Below the pieces are notes generated by a model. It did not search any database and had not been told where the DNA came from. It saw only the letters and a list, made by a program, of their open reading frames with translations. This document shows, in pieces, positions 1 to 9,735 of a stretch of DNA of 64,000 nt. This stretch comes from Agapetus fuscipes. Its lineage: Eukaryota; Arthropoda; Insecta; Trichoptera; Glossosomatidae. Position 1 is the stretch's first letter. The number at the start of each line of letters is the position of its first letter. The stretch lies in the NCBI GenBank assembly GCA_951799405.1, contig OX637354.1:2294001-2358000 (forward strand), read 5' to 3'. The translations under genes and the position numbers were made by a program.

Positions 1-280
1 TTTGGACTCGTTAATGGAAAGTTGTAGATTCGAATTCCGGCGAAGCATAAAAAATATACTATAGAATAAGAGTATTAGGCTTCCACGGCCGGCTGATGAT
101 GCTGGAGTGATGTTTTCCGTGATCTGTTGCTGCGGCAAGATATACCTACCATTTATATTTTCAAATATGCTCTTCGCTGGGTTAAAAAAATCATAAACCT
201 TTACCAATAAACAGCCACTTAAGGTTCACCCAGCCTTACAGCAACTGGGACTTGCTTGAGAATTGAAGTGACGACAAAGC
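1..280 (+). mobile_element. SINE-2 copy (tRNA-like section and body), interrupted
   Basis: The left edge enters the tRNA-like section of the SINE-2 family: GGACTCGT, then a B-box-like GATTCGAATTCC, then GGCGAAGCA. The family body follows at about 150-280 (ATGCTCTTCGCTGGGTT, CTTGCTTGAGAATTG). About 90 bp at 60-150 is foreign to SINE-2. It carries CACGGCCGG next to CTTCCA, which resembles the Penelope-like fragment near 30950. The family is described at 57238-57667. Confidence 0.75.
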
Positions 281-288
281 TCGTGAAA

Positions 289-590
289 AACCCGGTTGAA
301 AGTTCAGTTGGTAGAATGCTTGTATTCCAAGCCGAAAGCAAGGGTTCGAATCCCACCGGAGGTGTCAGAAATGATTTCCCGTTCGGTGTTTATTTTAAAA
401 CCCATTATAAAATACCGGCTAGGGTTACTCAGATTTCACAAGAAATGAGTACCAGCCCCCTCGGGAGCTGGGAAACTTCCACTTTAACTGAAGTGGTAAG
501 TGCGAGGCCGGCTCCATTACCCGTAGAAATAAATAGGTCCCGAATCGCCACTTGTTATCCCTTCGGGGAGAACGCAGGCACGAACTAAGG
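289..590 (+). mobile_element. SINE-1 copy (tRNA-derived), 5' part, split by an hAT-like insertion
   Basis: SINE-1 is a family of about 320 bp with a tRNA-like head. A typical A box is TAGCTCAGTTGGTAGAGTG and a typical B box is GGTTCGAATCCCACC. The body contains GTGTCAGAAATGATTTCCCG, CTCGGGAGCTGG and GGCCGGC, and the 3' end is close to TGTAGCTTAGTTGCG. This copy has the altered A box AGTTCAGTTGGTAGAATG. It is broken at 590 by a MITE and resumes at 1165-1202. The head is not a tRNA gene, because no clean acceptor stem follows the B box. Confidence 0.85.
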
Positions 591-1164
591 CAGGGGTCTT
601 CAACCTTTTTTAGTGCAAGGGCCAAACATCGATTTCACATCGTCCAAAGGGCCACAACTTTTCACAACACTTTACCACCTTATCAATAAAATAAAAGACA
701 TACATCATTTCAAATTTCAATAATCTTTATTGGTTCATTAATTAAAGCCAATCTTTATTGATTAATTAAAGTCAATCAATGTGATTTTTGACATTTTTTA
801 TTTTTTACAAGTTTGTCAATATTTGTTTTCATTTTTGTGGTTGCAACCCGCAGACTACCTTCCAGATGTGCATCTGTAATTCTCGACCATGTTGTCGATT
901 TCACATACTTCATACGAGAAAACAGCTGCTCACACACATATGTGCTCCCAAACAATCAAATCATTTTATGGCATTTTTTCACTCATATGTTTGAAAGAGT
1001 GACATTTCGAATGCTGACGATTGCGAGTCGTATATTACTCGTATGTATATATCGCATATCACCGGGCGCGATATTTTATTTTTTTAGCCTCTGGTGGCCG
1101 CGGGCCGCAAGAAATTAGCTGGCGGGCCACATGAGGCCCGAGGGCCGCGGGTTGAAGACCTTAG
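591..1164. mobile_element. Non-autonomous hAT-like element nested in SINE-1
   Basis: The ends form a 15-bp terminal inverted repeat, CAGGGGTCTTCAACC on the left and the complement of CTAAGGTCTTCAACC on the right, with three mismatches. An exact 8-bp target duplication AACTAAGG lies at 583-590 and 1165-1172. An 8-bp duplication with CAGGGG-type ends is the hAT signature. The interior is AT-rich with GGGCCGC-type blocks near both ends. No transposase frame is visible, so it depends on an enzyme supplied elsewhere. The SINE resumes exactly after the duplication. Confidence 0.88.
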
Positions 1165-1202
1165 AACTAAGGCGTTACACTACATGCGTAGCTTCGTTGC
1201 GC
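1165..1202 (+). mobile_element. SINE-1 copy, 3' end (continuation of 289-590)
   Basis: GTTACACTACATGCGTAGCTTCGTTGCG is the diverged SINE-1 3' end, displaced from its 5' part by the hAT-like insertion. Beyond it, 1203-1556 holds a pyrimidine-rich stretch (1290-1350) and no feature I can name. Confidence 0.75.
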
Positions 1203-1734
1203 CACTATTAAAGAGATAAGGTATCGATGAGTAGATTTTATTAAGGAATATTCCATAATATTTTTGTATTATGGCTTCTACACTTGGCATCCTCATTCTT
1301 TCTTTCTTTTATACTCTTCTTCTTCCTCGATCCTTTGTGTCTCTTCTTTTCCAGACTGTGACAATCTGTTTCAAGGTCACGAGGTCTTCCTTCCATCATC
1401 CATCACTCCTCCATGTCCAGAACCCCAAGTAAAACACTTTACGTCTAACTGCAACCGTAGCGTTCCCCAAAATAATGTATGAAAACCGATGCAGCATTTC
1501 AATTTCTCGGTAAAACGTTATTATTGAGTTAAGACGAAAATTTGTATTCTAAGGGTGCAAGAGATGGTTCCATGATAGAACTACACAGTGATAAAACGAC
1601 ACATGGCAGAACGACACATAACAGAACAACATATACACAACATCGGAAAGTATATCACAAAACAGAAAATCACAATAAACGGCATGACAAAAAACGTTTT
1701 AGGTACCTACTCGAGTATCATCAGAAAATGAAAC

Positions 1735-1990
1735 TATAATCTATAATCTAAGTTGCAAAGATAAATTAACATTTGAAGCTCATATCAAATGTATGCCCAC
1801 AAACAAACGCGTGTAGTTCGCGCTTACAAATGCTGAATGTGTACTTACAAATAAAATCCAAACTTCAAATGAACATAAACCCTACAACTTTTGCCGACCT
1901 TCCCTGACACAGGGGTGACATTGGAAAAGTGGACCATTTTTTACAGTATGGGTGGTAAACTTCATGCCAACCTATAAGTCAAGGAATATG
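1735..1990 (-). mobile_element. LINE-A 3' tail copy
   Basis: On the minus strand it runs from CCTTGACTTATAGGTTGG through CCAATGTCACCCCTGTG to the TTAGATTATAG-type end. It lies inside F1, directly beside a second tail copy in the same orientation. Confidence 0.8.
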
Positions 1991-2215
1991 GTGATCTATA
2001 ATCTAATATCTAAGTTGCAAATATATGTATATTGACATTTAACGCTCATATTTAATGTATGCCCACAAGTAATAAAATCCAAACTTCAAATGAACATAAA
2101 CCCTACAGCGTTTGCCGACCTTCCGTGACACAGGGGTGACATTGGCAAAGTGAACCATTTTTTACAGTATGGGTGGTCAGCCTCATACCAACCCATAAGT
2201 CAAGGAATGCATATA
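1991..2215 (-). mobile_element. LINE-A 3' tail copy
   Basis: Second tail inside F1. It lacks the segment with the GCGAACTAC motif that most copies carry, so it has an internal deletion. Confidence 0.78.
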
Positions 2216-2288
2216 TTAGGTAAATCCTATTTGGTAAAGCTTGTACAAAAAAATTAACGCCCCCGATAATCATTATTAGATTACAAAA

Positions 2289-2355
2289 AACTAACTAAGC
2301 CGCACATAAAGAGAAACTTCTTACCGCATTATCCCCGAAGGAGTCGCATATTTGT
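2289..2355 (-). mobile_element. SINE-1 3' end fragment
   Basis: The minus strand reads GCGACTCCTTCGGGGATAATG, then AAGAAGTTTCTC and TTAGT, matching the last ~65 bp of SINE-1. It lies inside F1. Confidence 0.6.
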
Positions 2356-2767
2356 GATGTTTTCTCCTTGTATTGTTTTGTCAAAGTGATGTTTTTCTGT
2401 TTAGTTTTACTATAGTGATGTTTGGTCATGTGATGCACTGTCATTGTGTTGTTCTTTCATGCATCATTCTGTCATGATTGTGTTGTTCTGTCATGTGCCA
2501 TTCTGTCATGTGTTGTTCTTTCATGTATCGTACATTCATGTGCTGTTCTGTCATGTATCGTTCTGTCTTGTGTCGTTTTGCCACTCTGCCGTTCTAACCT
2601 GTCGGCGCAAGAGACAAGTCAATCAGTCGGACACTTACGTGTAATGGCAGGACCAACGACATCTGACAAAATAGAATCGAAGCATTATTTACAGATCCAA
2701 GGGGGGGAAAGGTAGAAAAGATTTCAAAGGAATTTCTCACGAACTGATTTCCAAGACGTGACGTTTT

Positions 2768-3085
2768 TTGGTGAAGTCATTTAGCCTTCTTCTTCTTTTT
2801 GTGCCACTTCTATCGAAGATCGGCGATCATCATGGCTATTTCCACTTTAGATGCTGCGGCTCAAAACAGGGACTTGGTGCTTCTGCCGAACCACTGTCGC
2901 AGGTTTTTCAGCCACAATGTCCTTCGGCGTCCCTGAGATCTTCTCCCCTCAATCTTAACCTGTATGATAAGGTGAAGGAGACGGTACTTCTCATTTCTCA
3001 TTATGTGACCGAAGTACTCGTACATAAGCTTTCTCTGCTTAATGGTTGGCAGGAGCTCCTTTGTAGTGCGCATTTAGACTAAGCT
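2768..3085 (-). mobile_element. LINE-C fragment: reverse-transcriptase C-terminal tail
   Basis: The minus-strand frame (2861-3073) gives TTKELLPTIKQRKLMYEYFG, then HIMRNEKYRLLHLI, GRRSQGRRR and LWLKNLRQWFG. From general knowledge this is the C-terminus of a LINE family common in insects (RRKL-YLGHVMRNEKY-type followed by GRRGPGRRR-SWLKNLR-W). Only about 70 codons remain and no catalytic domain is present. The same end recurs at 29690-29795 and 53740-53840. Confidence 0.75.
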
Positions 3086-3184
3086 TCCTGTTTTTCAACC
3101 TATAATAATCTAAGTTGCAAAGATACATTAGCATTTAAAATTCATGATGGTGCGTTGGTGACTTCTTTATAGCGCAGTTTCGTG

Positions 3185-3502
3185 ATGTAGTCACTCCAAG
3201 GGCGCTTGTGCATGTGATGCCAGAAATTCGCTTGTCTTCAGTGCATTTCGGAACTTTCCATGGTCCTCTAGCTCTCTCGCATGATGTGGCAGGTAGTTCC
3301 AGGCCAGAAGACCAGCAACTGCAAATGCACGCTCTCCAAACACTGTGTTTACTCTTCTAATCGGCTCTTCAATGCGTGACTTGGCTCTGATTTCTGCTGA
3401 GCGTAGTGTGAGGCTTTTTTTGCCGAGGGCGATGCAAACAACCGGGCACATGTAAGTTTGCACTTGCAAATGTTGCATGTGTACTTGCAAATTAAAATCC
3501 AA
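3185..3502 (-). mobile_element. CR1/L2-like LINE C-terminal fragment
   Basis: The minus-strand frame contains LRSAEIRAKSRIEEPIRRVN, then FGERAFAVAGLLAWNYLP and FRNALKT. The pattern FG-RAF-VAG-WN-LP is the familiar C-terminus of CR1/L2-type reverse transcriptases. It is interrupted upstream by a LINE-A-like stretch near 3430-3510, so it is a short dead remnant. Confidence 0.7.
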
Positions 3503-3589
3503 ACCTTAAATGAACGAACACGAGCTCTCGTCATGGAATGCAAGCACTCTACCAACTGAGCTATCGATCCTTGTTCCAAGTTTTTTGGC

Positions 3590-3858
3590 TAATTCATAGG
3601 TTAGCATGAGGCTGACCACCCATACTGTAAGAAAAGGTTCACTTTGCCAATGCCACTCCTGATTCAGGGAAATGCGGCAAGATTTGCAAAGTTTATGTTA
3701 TTTTTTGGTTAAGTTTATTTTGTTTGTACCTACACATGCAGCATGTGTAAGCGCAAACTTACATGTGCCTGCTTGTGGGCATGCATCAAATATGAACGTT
3801 AAATGTCAATATATATACATATTTGCAATTTAGATTTTAGATTATAATCTATAGATCA
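3590..3858 (+). mobile_element. LINE-A 3' tail copy
   Basis: From TTCATAGGTTAGCATGAGGC to the ATTTAGATTTTAGATT end. The first of three tails in tandem here (3590, 3866, 4291). Confidence 0.78.
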
Positions 3859-3865
3859 CCATATT

Positions 3866-4128
3866 CCTTGACTTATAAATTAGTATGAGGTTGACCACCC
3901 ATACTGTAAGAAATGGTTCACTTTCCCAATGTCACCCCTGTGTCAGGGAAGGTCGACAAAAGTTGTATGGTGTATGTTCATTTGAGGTTTGGATTTTATT
4001 TGTATGTACACTTGCAGCATGTGTAAGCGCAAACTTACATGTGCCTGCTTGTGGGCATGCATTAAATATGAACGTGAAATGTCAATATGTATATTTGCAA
4101 CTTAGATTTAAGATTATATATCATCATC
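3866..4128 (+). mobile_element. LINE-A 3' tail copy
   Basis: Starts TTCCTTGACTTATAAATTAG and ends in the TTAGATT-type tail. It abuts a longer LINE-A copy. Confidence 0.8.
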
Positions 4129-4550
4129 AAGAAGTATGCAAGGACAGGAAGAAGTGGCGGCTAATCTGCAATGCTGATTTCTAATGTTGGTGTATTCATT
4201 TGCTACATTTTTTGCATAGGAAATTTTTGACTTTTTTTGTATAGATTTCTTTGTAAGGTTTTGTTCTTTTTTATATTTAAATGTAATTTATTATTCATAT
4301 TCCTTGACTTATAGGTTGGTATAAGGCTGACCAGCCATACTGTAAAAAATGGTTCACTTTGCCAATGTCACCCCTGTTTCAGGGAAGGTCGGAAAAAGTT
4401 GTGGGGCTTATGTTCATTTGAGGTTGGATTTTATTTGTAAGTACACATTCAGCATTTGTAAGCGCGAACTACACTTGTTGGTTTGTGGGCATATATCTGA
4501 GAGCTTTAAATTAATATATCCTTGCAACTTAGATTATAGATTATAGATTA
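4129..4550 (+). mobile_element. LINE-A copy: end of ORF plus 3' UTR
   Basis: The frame ends EVCKDRKKWRLICNADF and then stops. An AT-rich spacer follows, then the tail beginning CCTTGACTTATAGGTTGG at 4298, ending in ATTATAG repeats. Such copies show that the abundant 'CCTTGACTTATAGG' repeat is the 3' UTR of this LINE rather than an independent element. From 4551 to 5050 is AT-rich sequence in which I see no feature. Confidence 0.82.
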
Positions 4551-5136
4551 TCAACTTGCTTATTGAGACAGGACAATGCTTTTATGAAAATATTTTTGAC
4601 ATGATTTTAAAAACGATAGATATTATTTTTTTATGTTTTTAAAACCAAAAAATTATAATGCCTTTTAGATAACGTTACTTTAGGAAAATCCTTTGGTTTT
4701 TATGTCCATCATAATTTAATGTAAAAAAAGAGAAATCCTTTGCACAGCTTATCGTGGACTTTGTTCATTTTTTGTCATAAATTTCAATCCAGTATTTTTA
4801 TCAGTGAGTGTGCGCTCGACTGACAAAAAACTTAATTGTCCCAACCCCAGTCACAACACTCATCACCCTGAATCGCTTCCAATCTAGATCCGGGACAATA
4901 AATTAGCATTTCTATACTATATCAAACGGTTTGTATGATTTGTAATTAATTTTTTTTTTCAATTTAACAAGAGTTTATGTATTGATATTGTGAAGGGTAA
5001 TTTTTAAATTGATAAAAAAAACGAAGTTTTTCCTGATGCAAAAAACATTCACATTAAAACTTCATATTAAATGCATGGCCACATGCAGACACTTGAAGCT
5101 CGCGCTTAGAAATGCTGCAAGTGTACTTTCGAATTA

Positions 5137-5256
5137 CAATGCAGCATGTGTATACAAAGAAAGTGTGAAAAGAAAAAGAGGGAAGGGACGACCGAGAAAA
5201 GTATGGAGTGATCAGATTAGCGGAATGGTGACAGAGTTACAGTTACAGTTACAGTA
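5137..5256 (+). mobile_element. LINE-B fragment with (ACAGTT)n tail
   Basis: Encodes VYKESVKRKRGKGRPRKVWS, the LINE-B C-terminal region, then jumps to the 3' terminus AGCGGAATGGTGACAGAG followed by ACAGTT repeats. It is internally deleted. LINE-A tail pieces flank it on both sides (5055-5135 minus, 5257-5335 plus). Confidence 0.75.
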
Positions 5257-5499
5257 TGTGTAAGTGAGAATTTACAAGTTTGTATTTGCTTATGGGCATG
5301 CATTTAATTTGAATCATATATGTTAATTAGATTATAGTTTTTTTTTTAAATTCAATTGGAAAAACAAAGTTTTAATTCACTTTTTATTTTATTTTTTGCT
5401 CGAACGTTTTCGCCTAATAGCATAATTGTTACAAATATTTATTATTATTGTATTTTAGATTATAGATGTTTTTTCTGTAAATCAGCACCCTAGATTGGA

Positions 5500-5720
5500 T
5501 TTAATCTAGTGTTGTGAGTGGCTCAATATCCTTGTATACAAAAAATGTGCTATAAAAGCTACCGATTGTTTCACTCATTCAATTCCACGCATGTATCTGA
5601 TACCTCCTGTATCTGTTATTCATCGGAATGAATAAAAAGTGAATCTGGATCCGTTTCGAATCACACAATAAATATTTTATTGTAATTCTGCGAGGCTTAT
5701 CTTTTGTTTGGAGCCTCGAA
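5500..5720 (+). mobile_element. Possible LTR fragment
   Basis: A TATA-like CTATAAAAGC at about 5550 is followed by AATAAA motifs and a C/T-rich stretch. A possible start is TGTTGTGAGTGG. No matching second LTR, coding region or target duplication is seen. The rest of 5340-6070 shows nothing I can name. Confidence 0.3.
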
Positions 5721-6073
5721 AAAAAAAATCATTCAAAAGCGCTTCGGGAAACGTTAAATTAAAAAAAAATCCCAAAATGGAATCGGTCGCCCTTCCAATT
5801 TCATTTTGGAATTTTTTTCGGGCCCCCTTCCTATTTCATTCTGGAATCTTTCCACTCTCTCTCTGTGTGTATGTATGTATCTCTTTCTGTGTTGCTCAAC
5901 GGGATTTTTACATATTTCTGTTGTAAATTTCCATTTTTTGGCGGCAACTGATCAAGTGATTTGTGCGAGCATGTCTGAAGGATTTTCAGTGGTACACCAA
6001 GGATGTTTCACTGTCAAGAATCACATTTTCTTGTTAAGAGAAAACGCAGTTTTTTGGAAAATAGCAAAATGCC

Positions 6074-6313
6074 ACCTTAAAGGTAAAACTCGATTGAAAT
6101 TGAGAGCTGATTCACTGATTTGAGCAATTGTGGATAAAACATTTCATTGTGTGTAACTTCTCATAGTAAGTGAACTAATTATAAGGAAGTGCTCATGATG
6201 AACTTCTAAACTACAATATTTTCCCACTTCTTAGTGTTTTTTCTCGTAAAAAATAGGAAAGAAGGTGCATTTATCAGAGTAAACCATGTTAGTTTAATAT
6301 GCCACTTATTCAG
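6074..6313. mobile_element. MITE with CCTTAAAGGTAAAACT-type ends
   Basis: The left end CCTTAAAGGTAAAACTCGAT matches, in inverse, the right end of relatives that finish CACTTATTCAGTTTTACC (29380-29405). The interior (GATTCACTGATTTGAG, GTGTAACTTCTCATAG) recurs inverted at 16621-16805 and in part at 22100-22190 and 29262-29410. No coding frame. Confidence 0.55.
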
Positions 6314-6321
6314 TAGCAAAT

Positions 6322-6425
6322 GGTTTACTCAGCCTTCAAAAGAAATGAGTTCCAGCCCCCATTGGGAATTGGGAAAACCTCCACTTCAACGCAAGTGGTT
6401 GGCCCCTTACCTTTCAGGTAACGAT
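6322..6425 (+). mobile_element. SINE-1 body fragment
   Basis: Carries CTCAGCCTTCAAAAGAAATG, GGGAATTGGG and AAGTGGTTGG of the SINE-1 body, without head or 3' end. Confidence 0.65.
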
Positions 6426-6535
6426 ATATTTTTTTAGTAAAATATCACACTTTTTCTTTCATTTTTAAATAAAAACAACATCTTTCCCTTTTCTATTAAC
6501 ATATTTTTCCCTTTGCAAATAAAATAAAGAAAATG

Positions 6536-6826
6536 TCCGGTAGATAGCTCAGAATGCTAGTATTCCATGCCGTGAATCCGGGTTCGAATCCCATCGAGGG
6601 TGTCAGAAATGATTTTCCGTTTCGAAGGTTTACTCAGCCTTCAAAATAAATGAGTTCAAGCCCCCTTTGGGAATTGGGAAAACCCCCACCTTAACGCAAG
6701 TGGTTGGTGTTAGGCCGGCCCCCTTACCTGTCAAAAATAAAAAGTTTCCACTCGCCACATGCCAAACCCTTCGGGATAACGCGGCAAGAAGTTACACTAG
6801 ATGTGTAGCTTAGTTGCGTTTTAGCA
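6536..6826 (+). mobile_element. SINE-1 copy
   Basis: The head has TAGATAGCTCAGAATGCTAG (a few bases lost from the A box) and GGGTTCGAATCCCATC. The body and 3' end are near complete. The following 6827-7095 contains GCCACTGTCGG, which may be an hAT end, and nothing else I can identify. Confidence 0.85.
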
Positions 6827-7097
6827 TTTACTTTATTGTGTGATTTCTACTGGAAAGCCGATGGGATTTGTGTTGTTACTACCGTACGCCACTGTCGGAA
6901 ACATTTACCATTTCTAGGAGTCACAGATCTTTAAGGGAACACGATTTATAGGAAATTTATTCCTGTGTGTATGTGTACACGCATGTTAGACAGACGTCGC
7001 GTCGGTGCACACATTCTAAGCGTATTGTTACGAAGATGTAGTTGTATGTTGTGTAAGGCTGTGTGGATTAATAATAAAGTCTGTCTAGATATAGTCT

Positions 7098-7165
7098 AAT
7101 TATATTTTGCACCTGAAGATGGGATGTTCTGCGGCTCCGAAACCGGTCGTGTTTAATAAATAAAA
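7098..7165 (+). mobile_element. Penelope-like retroelement 3'/pLTR fragment (tentative)
   Basis: The short segment carries CACCTGAAGATGGG, then CCGAAACCGGTCGTG and AATAAATAAA. This CTGANGA...GAAAC arrangement is known from Penelope-like elements that encode hammerhead ribozymes. No coding sequence is attached. Confidence 0.45.
7110..7151 (+). ncRNA. Hammerhead-ribozyme-like motif
   Basis: The conserved core is complete by eye: CTGAAGA (7113-7119, fitting CUGANGA), then stem II region 7120-7138, then GAAAC (7139-7143). A two-pair stem III with a two-base loop follows (AC-CG-GT), then C at 7148, predicted as the base before the cut. Stem I would be CAC (7110-7112) with GTG (7149-7151). Stem II is weak: GG with CC plus a G-U pair across a large loop. 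It fits the type I layout with minimal stem III reported for Penelope-like elements. Activity is not established. Confidence 0.5.
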
Positions 7166-7299
7166 CTCACTGTGAACTTTCACAAAGAAATTTTATTTAA
7201 ATCTGTTAAAATGGACTTTCAAAAAGTTACTGTCGAAAATCTACATAATAAAATATATGTAAGGTACTTATATAATTTGTATTTGATGTTCTTTCTCAA

Positions 7300-7365
7300 C
7301 CTTTCTCAGTCCACTCCTGAACGTAGGCTTAATGCAATCCTCTCTATCTCTGTCTATCGACTGCT
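7300..7365 (-). mobile_element. LINE 3' coding fragment
   Basis: TCTCAGTCCACTCCTGAACG and CTGTCTATCGACTGCTC match the LINE-D copy at 63480-63580. About 65 bp survive, ended by a MITE insertion. Confidence 0.5.
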
Positions 7366-7620
7366 CGCTGCCTTAGTTCTTGTTTACTGTATACGCCATT
7401 GAGAAAATTTTACATGAGCAATGTTTGCATGTGTACTGGACCAATGTGTCTTGTAAAAACAAGAAATTTATTTTAAAAATATTCAAAAGAACTCTCACAT
7501 TATCGAGTTTTACGGTTTTTCTTAGCTCAGATTGTGTAGAATTTGATTCATAAGACAACTGCATAAAAAAGTCATATTCGACAAGATTGGCGTATACGGT
7601 ACACAAGAACTGGGGGAGCG
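7366..7620. mobile_element. CGCT-ended MITE, copy 1
   Basis: Inverted ends of about 33 bp begin CGCT and share AGTTCTTGTTTAC-GTATACGCCA. The 4-bp direct repeat TGCT flanks it (7362-7365, 7621-7624). A second full copy at 30610-30860 has a different 4-bp duplication (ACTA), which supports the boundaries. 255 bp, no coding frame. The superfamily is unassigned. Confidence 0.85.
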
Positions 7621-7765
7621 TGCTGTCCTGTATTTAATATTGATTTGTATTGTTTCAGATCGCTCGAGTGCTTCGTCGGATTTTCTAGTAAAGTCTCGCA
7701 TGTACCAATTCTTAATGATTCGACAATGTTCTTTTTTCTTACTGTAAAAAAGGACCAAAGCTCTC

Positions 7766-8493
7766 TGTTGCGGACGCAGCGAGCTTCAGAGTATTCGTTT
7801 TTAGCAAAAGAAGGTCCTTCCTAGGGCAACCACATAAAGTGCGATAATTGCGGCGACCTCGGTATGTGTAATGTGAAATGTGGACCCTTAATAAAGAAAC
7901 ACTTCAACTTCAGGGTCCACTATCACAAATACCGGGGGAGCTCTCAGTTTAGCAATTATTGATAAAAACGTAGATTTGTCTCGTTTGTGCCGACGCGACA
8001 CTCCCACGCCCCATCCCTAGTTTTCGTTCCCATCCCTATTTGTGAGAATTTCCGTTATCCTTTGTCCCGTTATCCCTATTGTTTCCTAGGATATAAATAT
8101 GCGTATGTTCTTTGAAATAAATCACTTGTTCTCCGACTTCCGACTTCTTACTTCTACTCTCCGCTTTCTTCAGAACTTCGACCTGCTACTCTTCCTGACC
8201 ATCTCTTCAGATCTTCGATACGACAACGACCCGCCGCTTTGCCCCCTGACATCGAGATTTTAAAAGATTGGAAAGGCAGCTGCCTTACAACCAGCTGACA
8301 AAGGAACAGTGAAGAGGAGACGGATCCAGTCCACCCGTGCCTGTAGAGCGTCAGCTACACTCTCTATATGGAGAAAAGCCAACGGACCGTTGTATTGTGT
8401 ATGTGACTCTGTATCAGAACCGAATCTGAAGTAAATTGTGTAGAATAATTCACTGCAATTTTAATTAAATTGAACCCAAGTAAAATCACAACA
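7766..8493 (+). mobile_element. Probable solo LTR
   Basis: Starts TGTTGCGGACGCAGCG and ends AAAATCACAACA, giving TG...CA ends. A TATA-like GGATATAAATATGCG lies near 8092 and AAATAAATCAC near 8118. The last part (TTAATTAAATTGAACCC) resembles the ends of the LTRs at 23617 and 60453. No 4-6-bp duplication is visible and no internal retroviral-type region follows, so the limits are uncertain. Confidence 0.5.
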
Positions 8494-8523
8494 GTCTGTA
8501 CATACCTACATATAGAATATCGA

Positions 8524-8570
8524 AGATGTTTTGTCGTAGTGATGTTTTGTCATGTGATGTACTGTCATTG
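8524..8570. mobile_element. Foldback-like arm fragment F7
   Basis: ATGTTTTGTCGTAGTGATG and TGTCATGTGATGTACTGTC are arm repeats of the F1-F5 family. They are cut off by a SINE-2 tail fragment (8576-8640, minus strand). Confidence 0.55.
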
Positions 8571-8642
8571 TGTTATAATAATAATAATATTAGGATGATT
8601 TATTTGCTGAGCGCTGTTTTTGTGTGTATCACACCTGATTCA

Positions 8643-9105
8643 CCAATGAATGAATGGGATATTCAGAGTCATAACAAAAGGAGAGAGTGCATGAAAAAGA
8701 TTATGACTCTGAATGAAATGAAAGAAGTATGTAAGGACCGAAAGAAATGGCGGTTGATTTGCAACAATGGTGGTTAGGGCATTAATTTCAAGTTGAATAT
8801 TAAGTTTAATTTTATTTGTGTTTCTTAAAGTATTTTTTGTAAGTCAGCGATAATTTTTTGTGCTCCTTGATTGATAGGTTGGTATGAAGCTGACCCACCG
8901 TGCTGTGAAAGTCGGTTCACTTTTGCTAATGCCACCCCGGTTACAGAGAAAAGCGGCAGGAGCTGCAAGGTTTATGTTCATGTGAGGTTTTGTTTATTTG
9001 TATGTACGCATGCAGAATGTGTAGGCGTGAACCTACATGTGCCTGTCTGTGGGCATGCATTTAATATGAGCCTAACATTTTAACATATCTTTGCAGCTTA
9101 GGTTA
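8643..9105 (+). mobile_element. LINE-A copy: C-terminal ORF and 3' UTR
   Basis: The frame reads NEWDIQSHNKRRECMKKIMT, then LNEMKEVCKDRKKWRLICNN and GG before the stop. It is the conserved C-terminus of an RTE-like endonuclease/reverse transcriptase. The 3' UTR begins CTCCTTGATTGATAGGTTGG at 8860 and ends in TTAGGTTATAG. Only about 45 residues of the polyprotein remain, so it cannot move itself. Confidence 0.85.
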
Positions 9106-9372
9106 TAGATCATAGACGCCTCAAGAGCCCTCTGCGAGCTTGGTCGTCGCTGTAGAAAGCACCAAATCTCAAGCAAGACCCAGTTGCTGTAAGGCTGGAT
9201 GGAGCTTTAGTGACCGGTCTTTGGTAAAGGTATATGAATTTAAGGTAAAGAAGCACATTTCAAAATAAAAATGGTTTATTTTTTTGTGCTCCACCGGGAT
9301 TCAAACCCACAGCCTTCTATTTACGAGTCAGAAGTGTTACCCACTAGACTACGGACGGGTTAAAAACCGGTC
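9105..9372 (-). mobile_element. SINE-2 copy
   Basis: The minus strand reads GACCGGTTTTTAACCCGTCC, then GTAGTCTAGTGGGTAACACT (tRNA-like A-box region), GGGTTTGAATCCC (B box), the body, and the tail with CAAGAGGGCT-type sequence in inverse. Confidence 0.82.
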
Positions 9373-9389
9373 CATTGGAGATTCACATT

Positions 9390-9735
9390 CCATGTATTTT
9401 CACAACAACAGAAAAAACAAATCTCAAATGGATATACACCCTGCAACTCTTGCCGTCCTTCCCTGAGACAGGGGTGACATTGGCAAAGTGAACCATTTTT
9501 GCAGCATGGGTGGTCAGCTGCATACCGACCTATAAGTCAAGGAACATACACGATAAATTACATTTTTTAAATCAATAAATAATCTATGGACATCAAAACT
9601 AAAACAGAAAACCAATTCCAATTTAGTAAACCCCTAGCCGCCAACATTACAGATCAACCGCCATATCTTTCTGTCCTTACATACTTCTTTCATTTCCTCC
9701 TGAGTCATAATACTTTTCATACAGGTTCTTTTTTT
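9390..9735 (-). mobile_element. LINE-A copy: 3' UTR and end of ORF
   Basis: The tail (9395-9545) is followed leftward by the coding end: the complement of ATACTTCTTTCATTTCCTCC corresponds to EEMKEVC. Truncated at 9735, just before the ~22-kb repeated segment begins. Confidence 0.78.

Larger units (their letters stand above)
1565..2605. mobile_element. Foldback-like element copy F1
   Basis: The left arm (1565-1700) starts GGTTCCATGATAGAAC and runs into ~15-bp repeats of the ACACATGGCAGAACG type. The right arm (2345-2605) is the inverse: CATGTGCTGTTCTG-type repeats ending GTTCTAACCTGTCGG. Flanks carry an 8-bp identical duplication GCAAGAGA (1557-1564 and 2607-2614), or 9 bp with one mismatch. 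Both terminal motifs recur in F2 and F3 in the opposite order, so this copy lies in the other orientation. The middle has been invaded by two LINE-A tails and a SINE-1 3' end. No transposase frame is seen. Arms made of short tandem repeats are known from Drosophila FB elements; assignment to that class is inference. Confidence 0.72.

Noticed and set aside
1264..1482. 72-codon frame in a pyrimidine-rich region
   Set aside because: Low complexity in its first half, no family resemblance, no supporting copy.
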